DNA of 64,000 bases from RYN-230 sp963770545 (GCA_963770545.1 CAVYQF010000031.1:124001-188000); one strand, 5' to 3'; positions 17,597-26,398 are shown, counted from the stretch's first letter. The notes: generated by a model from the letters alone, not told the origin. Program-made: numbers and translations.

Positions 17597-18514
17597 TTGT
17601 CTGCCGCCACGAATGATCCGGTGGTTCCGCCGTCCACGCCCTTGCGGCTGATGGCCGTGCACGCGCACCCGGATGACGAATCGAGCAAGGGTGCGGCCAC
17701 GATGGCCCGCTACGTCCGGGAAGGCGCGGAGGTCATGGTGGCCACGCTGACCGGCGGTGAGCGCGGGGACATCCTCAACAAGGCCATGGAGCGGCCGGAT
17801 GTGCGGGAGAACCTGCCCCGTATCCGGCGTGAGGAGATGGCCCGGGCTCGCGAGATCCTCGGGGTGAGCCAGGAATTCCTCGGCTTCGTCGATTCCGGGC
17901 TGCCCGAGGGCGACCCGCTGCCACCGCTGCCGGAAGGCTGCTTCGCGCTGCAGTCCCTGGAGGTGGCCGCCGAGCCGCTGGTGCGCGCGGTCCGCGAATT
18001 CCGGCCGCACGTGATCCTGACCTACGACGAAGAGGGCGGGTATCCGCACCCGGATCACATCAAGACCCACGAGGTCTCGGTGGAGGCGTTCGAGGCCGCC
18101 GCGGACCCGGACCGCTACCCGGGGACCGGCGACCCGTGGCAGCCGCTCAAGCTGTATTACTTCGCCACGTTCCACAAGGACCGGATCACCGCGCTGCACG
18201 AGGAGTTGCTGCGGCGGGAGCTGGAGTCGCCATACACCGAGTGGTTCGAGCACTGGGAGGAGCGGGCGGCGGACCGCAAGCCGGTGGAGATCACCACCCG
18301 GGTCCAGTGCGCCGACTACTTCCCCATCCGGGATCAGGCGCTGCTGGCCCACGCCACCCAGATCGACCCCGAGAGCTCGTGGTTCGCCTGCCCGGTGGAG
18401 GTGCAGCGCGCGGCCTGGCCGACCGAGGACTACCATCTAGCCAGGTCGATCGTGGACACGGAATTCCCCGAGGACGACCTGTTCGCGGGGGTGCGGGAGA
18501 GGGTGAGCCAGTGA
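17597..18514 (+). CDS. mca: Mycothiol S-conjugate amidase
   Basis: Mca hydrolyses mycothiol conjugates of electrophiles into glucosaminyl-inositol and a mercapturic acid that is exported: detoxification specific to actinobacteria. The 305-residue protein has the zinc motif MAVHAHPDDESSKGAAT (about 19-35) and the second metal region YDEEGGYPHPDHIKTHE. The long C-terminal half, with KLYYFATFHKDRI and FACPVEVQRAAWPTEDYHLA, separates Mca from MshB deacetylase. The start is TTG 17597, an uncommon but supported choice because MSAATNDPVV precedes the conserved core and GAGGGG lies upstream. The next gene overlaps its stop. Confidence 0.93.
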   Translation: MSAATNDPVVPPSTPLRLMAVHAHPDDESSKGAATMARYVREGAEVMVATLTGGERGDILNKAMERPDVRENLPRIRREEMARAREILGVSQEFLGFVDSGLPEGDPLPPLPEGCFALQSLEVAAEPLVRAVREFRPHVILTYDEEGGYPHPDHIKTHEVSVEAFEAAADPDRYPGTGDPWQPLKLYYFATFHKDRITALHEELLRRELESPYTEWFEHWEERAADRKPVEITTRVQCADYFPIRDQALLAHATQIDPESSWFACPVEVQRAAWPTEDYHLARSIVDTEFPEDDLFAGVRERVSQ

Positions 18515-18789
18515 GCGTCCTGGCCTCGTCGAGCACGGCCAGCCAGATCTACCCCGGGCTGATCGGGTTCCTCGTGGTCGCGGGCATGGGCCTGGCCCTG
18601 TTCTTCTTGTTCCGGTCGCTGAACAAGCAACTGCACAAGATCGCCCCGGGCCAGCCATCCAGTGCGCCGCCCGGCCCGGCCCGGCCGCCGCGACCCGGCC
18701 TCGCGGCCCATCGCGCCATGCAGGCTGACCGGGCCCGTGCCGCCAGCGGTTCTGGTCCCGATAATCAGCCGGACAGCTCCGCCACGTAG
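18511..18789 (+). CDS. Small single-pass membrane protein coupled to mca
   Basis: A 92-residue protein beginning at GTG 18511, which overlaps the mca stop in GTGA, so the two are translationally coupled. One hydrophobic segment (YPGLIGFLVVAGMGLALFFLF, about residues 14-34) is followed by a basic, Pro- and Ala-rich cytoplasmic tail (RSLNKQLHKIAPG and onward). A short membrane protein in this position after mca is also known in mycobacteria (Rv1083). Its function is unknown; it may anchor or assist mycothiol conjugate export. GSGPDNQPDSSAT closes the tail. Confidence 0.8.
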   Translation: MSVLASSSTASQIYPGLIGFLVVAGMGLALFFLFRSLNKQLHKIAPGQPSSAPPGPARPPRPGLAAHRAMQADRARAASGSGPDNQPDSSAT

Positions 18790-18820
18790 GGGGAGCGTTA
18801 GCTCCAGCACCGGCCCGTAC

Positions 18821-18891
18821 CGGTGTCTCAGGTTCGGAGCACCAGCCCGTAGGCCGGTGCCTCAGGTTCGGAGCACCAGCCCGTAGGCCGG
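18821..18891. repeat. 34-bp tandem duplication of the GNAT gene's 3' end
   Basis: CTCAGGTTCGGAGCACCAGC and the next 11 bases occur at 18827-18857 and again at 18861-18891, identical over 31 bases with a 34-base period. The second copy encodes the last residues and stop (tca at 18862-18864) of the acetyltransferase on the minus strand. The first copy, downstream of the stop, is a non-coding duplicate. Confidence 0.9.
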
Positions 18892-19425
18892 CAGGGTAAA
18901 TCCTGGCACGGGGGAGAAGTCCCGCTCCGGCAGGCGGCGGAATCCGGCCTCGGCGTACAAGTGCTGCGCGGCGAGCATGGTGGTCTGGGTGCACAGCACC
19001 AGGTGCCGCACGCCGCCGGCCCGGGCCCGGTCGATGACCGCCTGCAGTAGCACCCGGCCCACGCCACGGCCGCGCGCCTCCGGCGCCACCGCCAGGGCTC
19101 TGATTTCGGCCTCATCCGAGCCCCGCACCACATGCCCGGCGTCTGGCCACAACTGGAGCATGACCGTGCCCAGGATCTGGCCCGTGGCTTCGTCGACTGC
19201 GGCCAGGATCTGGCCGCTGCCATCGTGGCCCAGGGTCCGGAGCGTCTCGCCGTAGTGCGAGGCGTCGGAGAGGAATCCGCCCGTCTCGTAGGCCGCGACC
19301 CGCAGATCGCCGATCTCGGCCAGTTCGGCGGGCCGGGCGTCGCGGACGATCAGTGCGGGAGCGGCCGGGCCGGGCCGCGGCGCCGGCTCCGTGCTCCATG
19401 TCCCCGTGCGGTGCGTCTCGGCCAC
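18862..19425 (-). CDS. GNAT-family N-acetyltransferase
   Basis: A 187-residue protein with a Pro- and Ala-rich N-terminal 25 residues, then the GNAT fold. IVRDARPAELAEIGDLRVAAYE is the first strand and helix. EIRALAVAPEARGRGVGRVLLQAVIDRARAGG carries the acetyl-CoA pyrophosphate loop (ARGRGVGR) at about 115-125. QHLYAEAGFRRLPERDF is the last conserved block. The acceptor is unknown. It is convergent with the mca operon and follows the acyl-CoA dehydrogenase-like gene on the same strand. The tail has been duplicated downstream. Confidence 0.85.
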   Translation of the reverse strand: MAETHRTGTWSTEPAPRPGPAAPALIVRDARPAELAEIGDLRVAAYETGGFLSDASHYGETLRTLGHDGSGQILAAVDEATGQILGTVMLQLWPDAGHVVRGSDEAEIRALAVAPEARGRGVGRVLLQAVIDRARAGGVRHLVLCTQTTMLAAQHLYAEAGFRRLPERDFSPVPGFTLPAYGLVLRT

Positions 19426-19466
19426 CGGAGCACTCTACCTAGGCCGCGGTACCCGAACCGCGGTAG

Positions 19467-20486
19467 CTACACCAGAGGCCGGGTGAGCAGCCCGGCCAGG
19501 GCCTGCTTGATCGGCGGCCGGGACCCGAACACCAGCAGGAACAGGGCCTCCCGGGCCAGCCGCTGCGCGTCCTGGTCGGCCAGGATCGCCGTCGAGCCCT
19601 GGCTGACCAGCAGCGCCGCGGTGGCCCGCAGGGCCAGCTCGCAGGCGGCCGCGCGGGCCGCGGGCATGGCGTCCGGACCGGCGGTGTCCAGCGCCACCCG
19701 GCACTGGGCCAGCTGCTCGTCCAGCGGGCCCGGGCCGATCAGCCCGCAGCACCGCGCGGCTAGGCCGAGGGCCAGCGAGCCGTTCGAGCGCAGCCCGGCC
19801 GCGTCCCGGTTGGCCCAGTGGGCCAGCGGCAGCGTGGCGGTCACCCGCCCGGCTGGGACGGGATGGCCGGCGAAGCGGAGCGCCACGGTGGAACTGGCCA
19901 TCACCGCCACCATGGGCAGCGGCTCGGCGGCGAGAGTGCCCGGCGAGGATGACGTCCCGGCGTCGAGCAGCGCCCACACGATGGTGTCGTCCTCCTGGCG
20001 GGCGGCCACGAGCAGGGTGTCGATGTGGCCCCACCCAGTGACCCACGGCGCGGTCCCGTCGAGCAAGTACCCGCCCCCGGCCGCCCGGGCGCGCAGCTGG
20101 GGCGGCCCCGGCAGCAGGCCAGCCAGGGCCACGCCGGCCCGCCGCTCGCCCCGGCACAGCGGCCCGAGCATCTCCTGCCGGAGGCCGGTATTGGCGGTCC
20201 CGGCCGCCGCGCGCACCACGCCGTGATGCTGCAGCCACACGAACGTGGTGGACAGGCACGCGCCGGCCAGGATCTCGATGATCTGGCCGACCGCCGGGAA
20301 CCCCACGTCCTGGCCGCCGGCCTCACGCGGCCCGGCCAGCCCGTAGAAGCCCTCCGCGGCCAGCAGGTCCAGGTGCTCCGGCGGGATCCGCTGGCTGGCC
20401 TCCACGCGCATCGCGGCCGGGGCGAGCACCCGGGTGGCCAGCTCGCGGGCCCGGTCGACCCAGTACGCGGTTCCGGTGCTTGGCAT
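19467..20486 (-). CDS. Acyl-CoA dehydrogenase-fold protein
   Basis: A 339-residue protein from MPSTGTAYWVDRARELATRV, shorter than the usual 380-residue acyl-CoA dehydrogenases. The helical N-terminal domain includes EHLDLLAAEGFYGLAGPREAGGQ and a conserved block with FVWLQHHGVVRAAA. The middle beta-domain follows (GYLLDGTAPWVTGWGHIDTLLVAA). The C-terminal helical part is shortened, and the catalytic glutamate position of classic members is not obvious. A flavin-dependent monooxygenase- or dehydrogenase-like role is possible. No ribosome binding site stands out before ATG 20486. It is divergent from the SNF2 gene. Confidence 0.7.
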   Translation of the reverse strand: MPSTGTAYWVDRARELATRVLAPAAMRVEASQRIPPEHLDLLAAEGFYGLAGPREAGGQDVGFPAVGQIIEILAGACLSTTFVWLQHHGVVRAAAGTANTGLRQEMLGPLCRGERRAGVALAGLLPGPPQLRARAAGGGYLLDGTAPWVTGWGHIDTLLVAARQEDDTIVWALLDAGTSSSPGTLAAEPLPMVAVMASSTVALRFAGHPVPAGRVTATLPLAHWANRDAAGLRSNGSLALGLAARCCGLIGPGPLDEQLAQCRVALDTAGPDAMPAARAAACELALRATAALLVSQGSTAILADQDAQRLAREALFLLVFGSRPPIKQALAGLLTRPLV

Positions 20487-20576
20487 GACGCCAGCGTGCC
20501 ACGGCTGTCCCTGGTGGTTGCTACCGTCGGTCGGGAGTAAGGCGTGGCCTGGTCGGGCCGGCGAGGAGTGGCGGGC

Positions 20577-23500
20577 ATGCTGGTCATCCACGGCATCTGG
20601 GCGCGGGAGGCGCTCTGCCTGTGGGCGGAGGACTCCGCGCTGTCGGCCAGCCTGGAAGCCCCGGCCGCCGGCCGGTCCTCGAGGGCCCCCCGGCCGCACC
20701 CGTTCGCGGCCGATCCGGGCGTCCTGGGCGACGCGCTCGGCCTGCTCGGCGAAGGTCCCCGGGACCTGGCCAGCAAGGCGGCCGCGGACGAATTGTCCCT
20801 CTGGCTGCCGTCGGCGGGCCCAGGTCCCGGGTGTGCCCCGGAGCTGATCCGGCCGGCCGATCTGGAGGGGGACGGGCGCGGGGACAAGCGCGGCGCGGCC
20901 TGCGGGCGCCGGGCCGCGCTCGGCTGCTGGCGGGTTCCCGCGCTGGTGTTCGGCCCCGCCGCCGCGCTCAGCCTGCTGGCTGCCCTGGATCCGGTGGATA
21001 GCCCGTCCGCCGCGGCCGCTCACCCCGACCTGATCGCCGGGGGCTCGACCGTCTACTGGGCGGCCGTGGCCCGCTTCGCGGCCGACCTGTGTGCCCGCGG
21101 CCGGGTCCTGCCCGGGCTCGGACGGGCAGGCGACGGGGCGGCCGGTCTGGGGTCTTCGCCTGGCCCGGGGTCTTCGCCTGGCCCGGGGTCTGCGGGCGGC
21201 CCGGGGTCTGCGGGCGGCCCGGGGTCTGCGGGCGGCCCGGGGTCTGCGGGCGGCAGCCCGGCTGGTCCGCGCTGGGCCGCGGCCTGGCGCCCGGTACTGA
21301 CTGGCCCGGATGCCCCGCGAGCCGCCGAGCTGGCCGGGGCGATGCCGCCGGTCTGCCGCGCGGGCGAGCCCGGCGGCCAGCCGCCCGGGCCCGTGCTAAC
21401 CGGAGCGCTGGACGCGCTGGCCGACGCGGCCGCGCGGGCCCGGCTGGATGCGTCCGCGGCAGGACCTGCGGGCTCGCCTGGTCAGGCCGGGGCGGCTCAG
21501 CAGTCCTGGGGCCTGCTCCCGCCGCGCCGCGGGCGCCGGCCTGCCCGAGTCCCGGTCGCCGAGCGCTGGGCAGCGGCGCTGACCGGCCCAGATGCCGAGG
21601 TCGAGGTGGCCACCGCGGAGGACGAGGCGGAAGTGGCTGAACTGGCCGCCGCCCTGGATGCCTGGCGGGCAGCCGCCCAGGCCCCCGCAGGGCCGGTGCG
21701 CACCTGCTTCCGGCTCGTGGAGCCCGTGCCGCTGGACGCCGTGCCCCAGGACGCCGACCCGGAGGACGCCGTCCTGCAGGACGCCGTCCTGCAGGACGCC
21801 GACTCGCAGGACGCCGACTCGCAGGCCGCCGTCCCGCAGGACGACGTCCCGCAAAACCCGGCGTCGCAAAGCCCAGTGCCGTCCGAGGAGGACCAGCCCT
21901 CCGACCCCCCCGACGACACCTGGCACGTCGAGTTCACCCTCCAGTCGGCCGAGGATCCGAGCCTGATGCTGGCCGCGGCGGACGTGTGGGCCGGCACCGG
22001 CGGCTGGGCTCCCGGCGGAATCGCCCGCCCGGACGAGGAACTGCTGCTCGGGCTGGGCTCGGCGGCGCGGCTGTTCGGGGAACTGGAGGACGCGCTACGG
22101 GACCCGGCGCCCGCCGGGATCGCACTGGACACCGCGGGGGCGTTCCGTTTCCTGAAGGAGACCGGCCCGCTGCTGGCCGGTGCGGGGTTCGGCGTGCTGC
22201 TGCCGGACTGGGCCCGCAAAGCCCGGCTGGGCCTCAAGCTCACCTCCCGGTCCCAGGGGACCACCACGTCTGCCTCGGCCAGCGCACCGAACGGGAGCGG
22301 CTTCGGCCTGGGTGACCTGGTCGAGTTCCGCTACGACCTGGCCGTCGGGGACACCACGCTCGACGCCGATGAGCTAGCCGAGCTGGCCCAGCTGAAGATC
22401 CCCCTGGTCCGGGTCCGGGGTCAGTGGGTGGAGCTGGACGAAGGCAACCTCCGCGCCGCGCTGAAGTTCATGGAGCGCGGCCGCGAGGGCGTGATGCGAG
22501 CCGGTGACGTCCTGGTGGCCGGGCTGCGCGGCCCGGAGGAAGATCTCGAGGTCACCGCCGTCGCGGCGGACGGGTGGCTGGGCGACCTGCTCTCCGGGGC
22601 GGGCGACCGCTCGCTGACCCCGGTGACCGCACCCTCCTCGTTCCACGGTGAACTGCGCCCGTACCAGGAGCGCGGCCTGGCCTGGCTGTCTTTCCTCAGC
22701 GACCTGGGCCTGGGCGGCATCCTGGCCGACGACATGGGGCTGGGCAAGAGCGTGCAGACGCTGGCGTTGCTGGATCACGAGCGGGCGGCGCAGGCTCTCC
22801 CCGGGGCGCCACCCCGCACTGGCCCGACGCTGCTGGTCTGCCCCATGTCGCTGGTGGGGAACTGGCAGCGGGAAGCGGAGCGGTTCACCCCCGACCTGGC
22901 CGTGCACGTGCACCATGGCTCGGACCGGCTGTCTGGGGCCGACCTGCATGACGCGCTGACCGGGGCGGACCTGGTCATCACCACCTACGCGCTGGCCGCC
23001 CGGGACCGCGAGGCGCTGGCCGCGGCGCCCTGGCAGCGGGTGGTCTGCGACGAAGCGCAGAACATCAAGAACGCCGGTACCCGGCAGGCCCGCGCGGTGC
23101 GCGGCCTGCCCGCCCGGTCCCGGCTCGCGCTGACCGGCACCCCGGTCGAGAACCACCTGGGCGAGCTGTGGTCGATCATGGAGTTCACCAGCCCCGGGCT
23201 GCTCGGCCCGGCCGAGAAGTTCCGCGAGAATTTCGCGGTCCCGGTGCAGCGGCACGGCGACGAGGAGGCCGCGGCCCGGCTGAAGCGGCTGACCGGCCCG
23301 TTCATCCTGCGCCGGCTCAAGACCGACCGGTCCATCATCTCCGACCTGCCCGACAAGATCGAGATGAAGATCTGGTGCACGCTCACCCCGGAGCAGGCCT
23401 CGCTCTACCAGGCCACGGTGACTGACATGCTGGCCCGGATCGACGCCGCCGAGGCGGACATCGAGCGCCGCGGCCTGGTGCTGGCCACCATGGCCAAGCT

Positions 23501-24101
23501 CAAGCAGGTCTGCAACCATCCGGCGCACCTGCTCGGTGACGGCTCCCGGCTGCCCGGCCGGTCCGGCAAGCTGGCCCGGCTGGAAGAGATCTGCGAGGAG
23601 ATCGTTGAGGCCGGGGACAAGGCCCTCTGCTTCACCCAGTACGCCGAGTTCGGCCGGGTGCTGCAGCCGTACCTGGCCGCCCGGCTCGGCTGCCCGGTGC
23701 TCTACCTGCACGGCGGGACGGCCAAGAGCGCGAGGGACGCCCTGGTCGCCGAGTTCCAGAACGCCGGGGAGCCGGCCGTCTTCCTGCTCTCGCTGAAGGC
23801 CGGGGGGATCGGGCTCAACCTCACCGCGGCCAGCCACGTCATCCATTTCGACCGCTGGTGGAACCCGGCGGTCGAAGACCAGGCCACCGACCGCGCCTTC
23901 CGCATCGGGCAGCGCAAGGATGTGCAGGTCCGCAAGTTCGTGTGCGTAGGCACGCTGGAAGAGCGGATCGACGCCATAATCGAGGAGAAGAAGGCGCTCG
24001 CGGAGCGGATCGTCGGCACCGGGGAGGGCTGGCTCACCGAGCTGTCCACCGCAGATCTGGGCCAGGTCCTCGCCCTGTCCCCTGAGGCGGTCGCCGAATG
24101 A
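20577..24101 (+). CDS. SNF2-family DEAD/DEAH-like helicase
   Basis: A 1174-residue Swi2/Snf2 ATPase, probably remodelling protein-DNA complexes or acting in repair. Start ATG 20577 has GAGGAG nine bases upstream. The first 550 residues are a bacterial SNF2-associated region broken by low-complexity inserts: a Gly/Ser/Pro repeat (about 190-227) and an Asp/Gln/Ala repeat (about 385-430). The ATPase lobe has Walker A DDMGLGKSVQTLAL at about 718 and the DEAQ box CDEAQNIKNA at about 824, then LTGTPVENHLGELWSIMEF. Lobe two ends with GGIGLNLTAASHVIHFDRWW and DRAFRIGQ. A SWIM-domain gene follows 22 bases later, the usual partner. Confidence 0.93.
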   Translation: MLVIHGIWAREALCLWAEDSALSASLEAPAAGRSSRAPRPHPFAADPGVLGDALGLLGEGPRDLASKAAADELSLWLPSAGPGPGCAPELIRPADLEGDGRGDKRGAACGRRAALGCWRVPALVFGPAAALSLLAALDPVDSPSAAAAHPDLIAGGSTVYWAAVARFAADLCARGRVLPGLGRAGDGAAGLGSSPGPGSSPGPGSAGGPGSAGGPGSAGGPGSAGGSPAGPRWAAAWRPVLTGPDAPRAAELAGAMPPVCRAGEPGGQPPGPVLTGALDALADAAARARLDASAAGPAGSPGQAGAAQQSWGLLPPRRGRRPARVPVAERWAAALTGPDAEVEVATAEDEAEVAELAAALDAWRAAAQAPAGPVRTCFRLVEPVPLDAVPQDADPEDAVLQDAVLQDADSQDADSQAAVPQDDVPQNPASQSPVPSEEDQPSDPPDDTWHVEFTLQSAEDPSLMLAAADVWAGTGGWAPGGIARPDEELLLGLGSAARLFGELEDALRDPAPAGIALDTAGAFRFLKETGPLLAGAGFGVLLPDWARKARLGLKLTSRSQGTTTSASASAPNGSGFGLGDLVEFRYDLAVGDTTLDADELAELAQLKIPLVRVRGQWVELDEGNLRAALKFMERGREGVMRAGDVLVAGLRGPEEDLEVTAVAADGWLGDLLSGAGDRSLTPVTAPSSFHGELRPYQERGLAWLSFLSDLGLGGILADDMGLGKSVQTLALLDHERAAQALPGAPPRTGPTLLVCPMSLVGNWQREAERFTPDLAVHVHHGSDRLSGADLHDALTGADLVITTYALAARDREALAAAPWQRVVCDEAQNIKNAGTRQARAVRGLPARSRLALTGTPVENHLGELWSIMEFTSPGLLGPAEKFRENFAVPVQRHGDEEAAARLKRLTGPFILRRLKTDRSIISDLPDKIEMKIWCTLTPEQASLYQATVTDMLARIDAAEADIERRGLVLATMAKLKQVCNHPAHLLGDGSRLPGRSGKLARLEEICEEIVEAGDKALCFTQYAEFGRVLQPYLAARLGCPVLYLHGGTAKSARDALVAEFQNAGEPAVFLLSLKAGGIGLNLTAASHVIHFDRWWNPAVEDQATDRAFRIGQRKDVQVRKFVCVGTLEERIDAIIEEKKALAERIVGTGEGWLTELSTADLGQVLALSPEAVAE
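21148..21256. repeat. 18-bp tandem repeats inside the SNF2 gene
   Basis: Two copies of a unit reading ggggtcttcgcctggccc are followed by four copies of ggggtctgcgggcggccc, all in frame. They encode SSPGPG and SAGGPG hexapeptides. A second in-frame repeat lies at about 21735-21860 (unit caggacgccgtcctg and variants) and encodes DAVLQ-type pentads. Both sit in the non-conserved linker region. Confidence 0.9.
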
Positions 24102-24123
24102 GAAGCAGAGCGGCGGTAGCCGA

Positions 24124-25023
24124 ATGAGCCGGGACACCAGCTGGTGGCACGAGGCGTCCGCGCCGCGCCGGGTCGAGAACGGCATCAAGGCCCGCAGCAA
24201 GCGAGGCGCGATCGGCGAGCAGTGGTGGTCCCGCCGGTTCGTGTCGGTGCTGGAGTCGCTGGGGATGAGTGGCCGGCTGGCCCGTGGCCGCAACTATGCC
24301 CGGCGCGGCCAGGTCATGGAGTTCGAGCTGACCACCGGCAAGGTCCGGGCCCGGGTGCAGGGTTCCCGGCCCGCGCCCTACCAGGTCCGGATCGGGGTCC
24401 TGCCGCTGACCACCGCGCAGTGGCGCTCGGTGACCGCAGCGCTCGGCGCCCAGGCGCTGTTCCGGGCCAAGCTGCTGGCCGGGGAGATGCCGCACGAGAT
24501 CGAAGAGGTGTTCGCGGCGTGCGGCACCCCGCTCTTCCCGCGGTCCGCCCGCGACCTGGAGATGTCCTGTTCCTGCCCGGACTGGGGCGTGCCCTGCAAG
24601 CATCTGGCCGCGGTCTGCTACGTGCTGGCCGAGAAGTTCGACGACGACCCGTTCGCGATGCTGGCCTGGCGCGGCCGCGGCCGGGAGGAGCTGCTCGGCG
24701 CGCTGCGGCGCCAGTCGGCCGCGCCGGGCCCCGATCCCGGCGGGATGACGGGCCCGGCCGGGTTTTCGTTGGAGAAAGTAAATGCGCCACCGCTGGCTGA
24801 GTCCCTGGACCGGTTCTGGTCGCCGGGTTTGTCCCGGGCCCGGTTGCGCGGCGCCCAGGCCGTGCCGGCTACCGCCCCGGACCTGGTGCTCCGCTCGTTC
24901 GAGCCGCCCGGGGTGCAGGTCCGCGGGCAGGATCTGACCGCCCTGCTCACCCCCGCGTACCTGCGGCTGGCCGGGCCGGAGGAGCTGCCGGGCGAGGGGC
25001 AGGACGTCCCGGGTCCCGGTTAG
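24124..25023 (+). CDS. SWIM zinc-finger protein, partner of SNF2 helicase
   Basis: A 299-residue protein carrying the SWIM zinc motif CSCPDWGVPCKHLAAV (CxCx6CxH, about residues 148-163). SWIM domains bind DNA or protein, and in bacteria the gene is typically next to an SNF2 gene, as here: 22 bases after it and probably co-transcribed. The N-terminal region has the conserved GIKARSKRGAIGEQWWSRRFV, and RGRNYARRGQVMEFELTTGKVRARVQGSR forms a small domain seen in this pair. The last 100 residues are variable. Function is inferred from the conserved pairing only. Confidence 0.88.
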   Translation: MSRDTSWWHEASAPRRVENGIKARSKRGAIGEQWWSRRFVSVLESLGMSGRLARGRNYARRGQVMEFELTTGKVRARVQGSRPAPYQVRIGVLPLTTAQWRSVTAALGAQALFRAKLLAGEMPHEIEEVFAACGTPLFPRSARDLEMSCSCPDWGVPCKHLAAVCYVLAEKFDDDPFAMLAWRGRGREELLGALRRQSAAPGPDPGGMTGPAGFSLEKVNAPPLAESLDRFWSPGLSRARLRGAQAVPATAPDLVLRSFEPPGVQVRGQDLTALLTPAYLRLAGPEELPGEGQDVPGPG

Positions 25024-25102
25024 GCCGGGAGATTCGTGTACACGAATGTGTCCGGCGCGCCACAATGGGTTGATCGGCAAGCGTTTGCGGGGAGGGTGCC
25101 AG

Positions 25103-25141
25103 ATGGACCGGAACCCGATCATGCCCGGACGAGCGGCATGA
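25103..25141 (+). CDS. 12-codon leader ORF overlapping the rhodanese start
   Basis: ATG 25103 has a strong GGGAGGG a few bases upstream and encodes MDRNPIMPGRAA. It stops at TGA 25139-25141, inside the ATGA that starts the rhodanese ORF. The ribosome binding site here is better than the one before the rhodanese ATG itself, so translation of the downstream gene may depend on re-initiation after this peptide. It has no cysteine or repeated codon of the classic attenuator type. Confidence 0.4.
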   Translation: MDRNPIMPGRAA

Positions 25142-25473
25142 CGGACGAGGCACGGCCGGAGCAGGTTCCGGCGGCGGAAGTGCCCGCCGACGCCCTGCTG
25201 GTGGACGTCCGGGAGCCGGACGAGTGGACCGCGGGGCACGCGCCCGGGGCGGTGCACATCCCGCTCGGCCAGCTCGGGACCCGTTATACGGAGATCCCGC
25301 AGGACGGCCTGGTGTACGTGATCTGCCGGGCCGGCAGCCGCTCCAACCGGGCCGCTCAGGCGCTGGCCGGAGCGGGCTGGGACGTGGTGAACGTGAGTGA
25401 CGGGATGAACGGCTGGGCCGCCGCGGGGCGCCCGATGACGAACGAATCGGGAACCACGCCCTACGTGGCCTGA
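25138..25473 (+). CDS. Single-domain rhodanese (sulfurtransferase)
   Basis: A 111-residue rhodanese starting at ATG 25138 (MTDEARPEQVPAAEVPADA). Rhodaneses carry sulfane sulfur on an active-site cysteine. Here the six-residue active loop is CRAGSRSNRA, with the cysteine in VYVICRAGSRS. The structural motifs VDVREPDEWTAGHAPGAVHIPLGQL and DVVNVSDGMNGWAAAGRPM, the latter closing the domain, are complete. A longer frame from 25036 lacks a ribosome binding site. Its start overlaps a 12-codon leader ORF. The donor and acceptor of sulfur are unknown; it is 114 bases after the SWIM gene. Confidence 0.88.
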   Translation: MTDEARPEQVPAAEVPADALLVDVREPDEWTAGHAPGAVHIPLGQLGTRYTEIPQDGLVYVICRAGSRSNRAAQALAGAGWDVVNVSDGMNGWAAAGRPMTNESGTTPYVA

Positions 25474-25475
25474 GC

Positions 25476-25505
25476 GCCGGGGGACGGCCAGCGCCGCCCC
25501 CCGGC
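25476..25505. terminator. Hairpin between rhodanese and aldo/keto reductase genes
   Basis: GCCGGGGG (25476-25483) pairs with CCCCCGGC (25498-25505) around a 14-base loop, in the gap between two convergent genes. There is no U-tract. It is likely a bidirectional terminator. Confidence 0.55.
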
Positions 25506-25534
25506 ACCGGCTGCCGGGGTCAGGGCAGCAGAGG

Positions 25535-26398
25535 TCAGGCGGCGCTGAGCCGCTGCACTTCCGCGTCGGTGAGCACCAGGTCGGCCGCCTGGGCCGAGTC
25601 GGTGATGGATTCCGGCCGGCGGGCGCCCGGGATCGGGATCACCACCGGTGCGAGGGCCAGCATCCAGGCCAGGGTGACCCGCTGCGGCGAGACGCCATGA
25701 GCGTCGGCGACCTCCTGGAACGCCGTGTGCCGGGCGCCGAGGTCACCGGCCCGGTCGCTGCCGCCGAGCGGGCTCCAGGGCAGGAACGCGATGCCGAGGC
25801 GGGCGCAGTGCCGCAGTTCGTCTTCGCTGGACCGGAAGGCCGGCGAGAACTCGTTCTGGACGCTGGCCAGGCTGCCCTGGCCGAGAATCCGCCGGGCGGT
25901 GTCGATCTGCGCGACCGTGGCGTTGGAGATGCCGGCCAGCCGGATCTTGCCCGCGTCGAGCAGGTCCTTGAGGGCCCCGATCGACTCCTCGTACGGGACC
26001 GCGGGGTCGGGGCGGTGGAACTGGTAGAGGCCGATGACGTCCACGCCGAGGGCCTTCAGCGACGCCTCCGCGGCCTCGCGCAGGTGCGCCGGGGATCCGT
26101 CCACGGTCCATGAGCCGTCGCCGGGCCGGACGTGGCCGCCCTTGGTCGCGACGAGCACGCCGCTGGTGTCGCCGCCGTAGGTGGCCAGGGCCCGGGCGAT
26201 AAGCCGTTCGTTGTGACCGGCCTCGCCGGGCAGGAGGTGGTAGGCGTCGGCCGTGTCGATCAGCGTGACCCCCGCGTCCAGGGCCGCGTGGATGGTGGCG
26301 ATGGAGCGCTGCTCCTCGGGCCGGTCCTCGATCGACATGGGCATGCCGCCCAGCCCGATCGCGCTGACCTCAAGACCGCCAATGGACCTGCTGCGCAT
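25535..26398 (-). CDS. Aldo/keto reductase
   Basis: A 287-residue NADPH-dependent reductase of the TIM-barrel aldo/keto family. It starts at MRSRSIGGLEVSAIGLGGMPM with GGAG upstream; a frame to 26608 is not supported. The catalytic tetrad appears as D and Y in LIDTADAYHLLPG, K in VLVATKGGH and H in GLYQFHRPDP. The NADP-binding end has PIPGARRPESITDSAQA. It resembles the pyridoxal- and oxidoreductase-like YdbC branch, though the substrate is not determinable. It is the last gene before the rhodanese, convergent with it, and follows LysR on the same strand. Confidence 0.9.
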   Translation of the reverse strand: MRSRSIGGLEVSAIGLGGMPMSIEDRPEEQRSIATIHAALDAGVTLIDTADAYHLLPGEAGHNERLIARALATYGGDTSGVLVATKGGHVRPGDGSWTVDGSPAHLREAAEASLKALGVDVIGLYQFHRPDPAVPYEESIGALKDLLDAGKIRLAGISNATVAQIDTARRILGQGSLASVQNEFSPAFRSSEDELRHCARLGIAFLPWSPLGGSDRAGDLGARHTAFQEVADAHGVSPQRVTLAWMLALAPVVIPIPGARRPESITDSAQAADLVLTDAEVQRLSAA

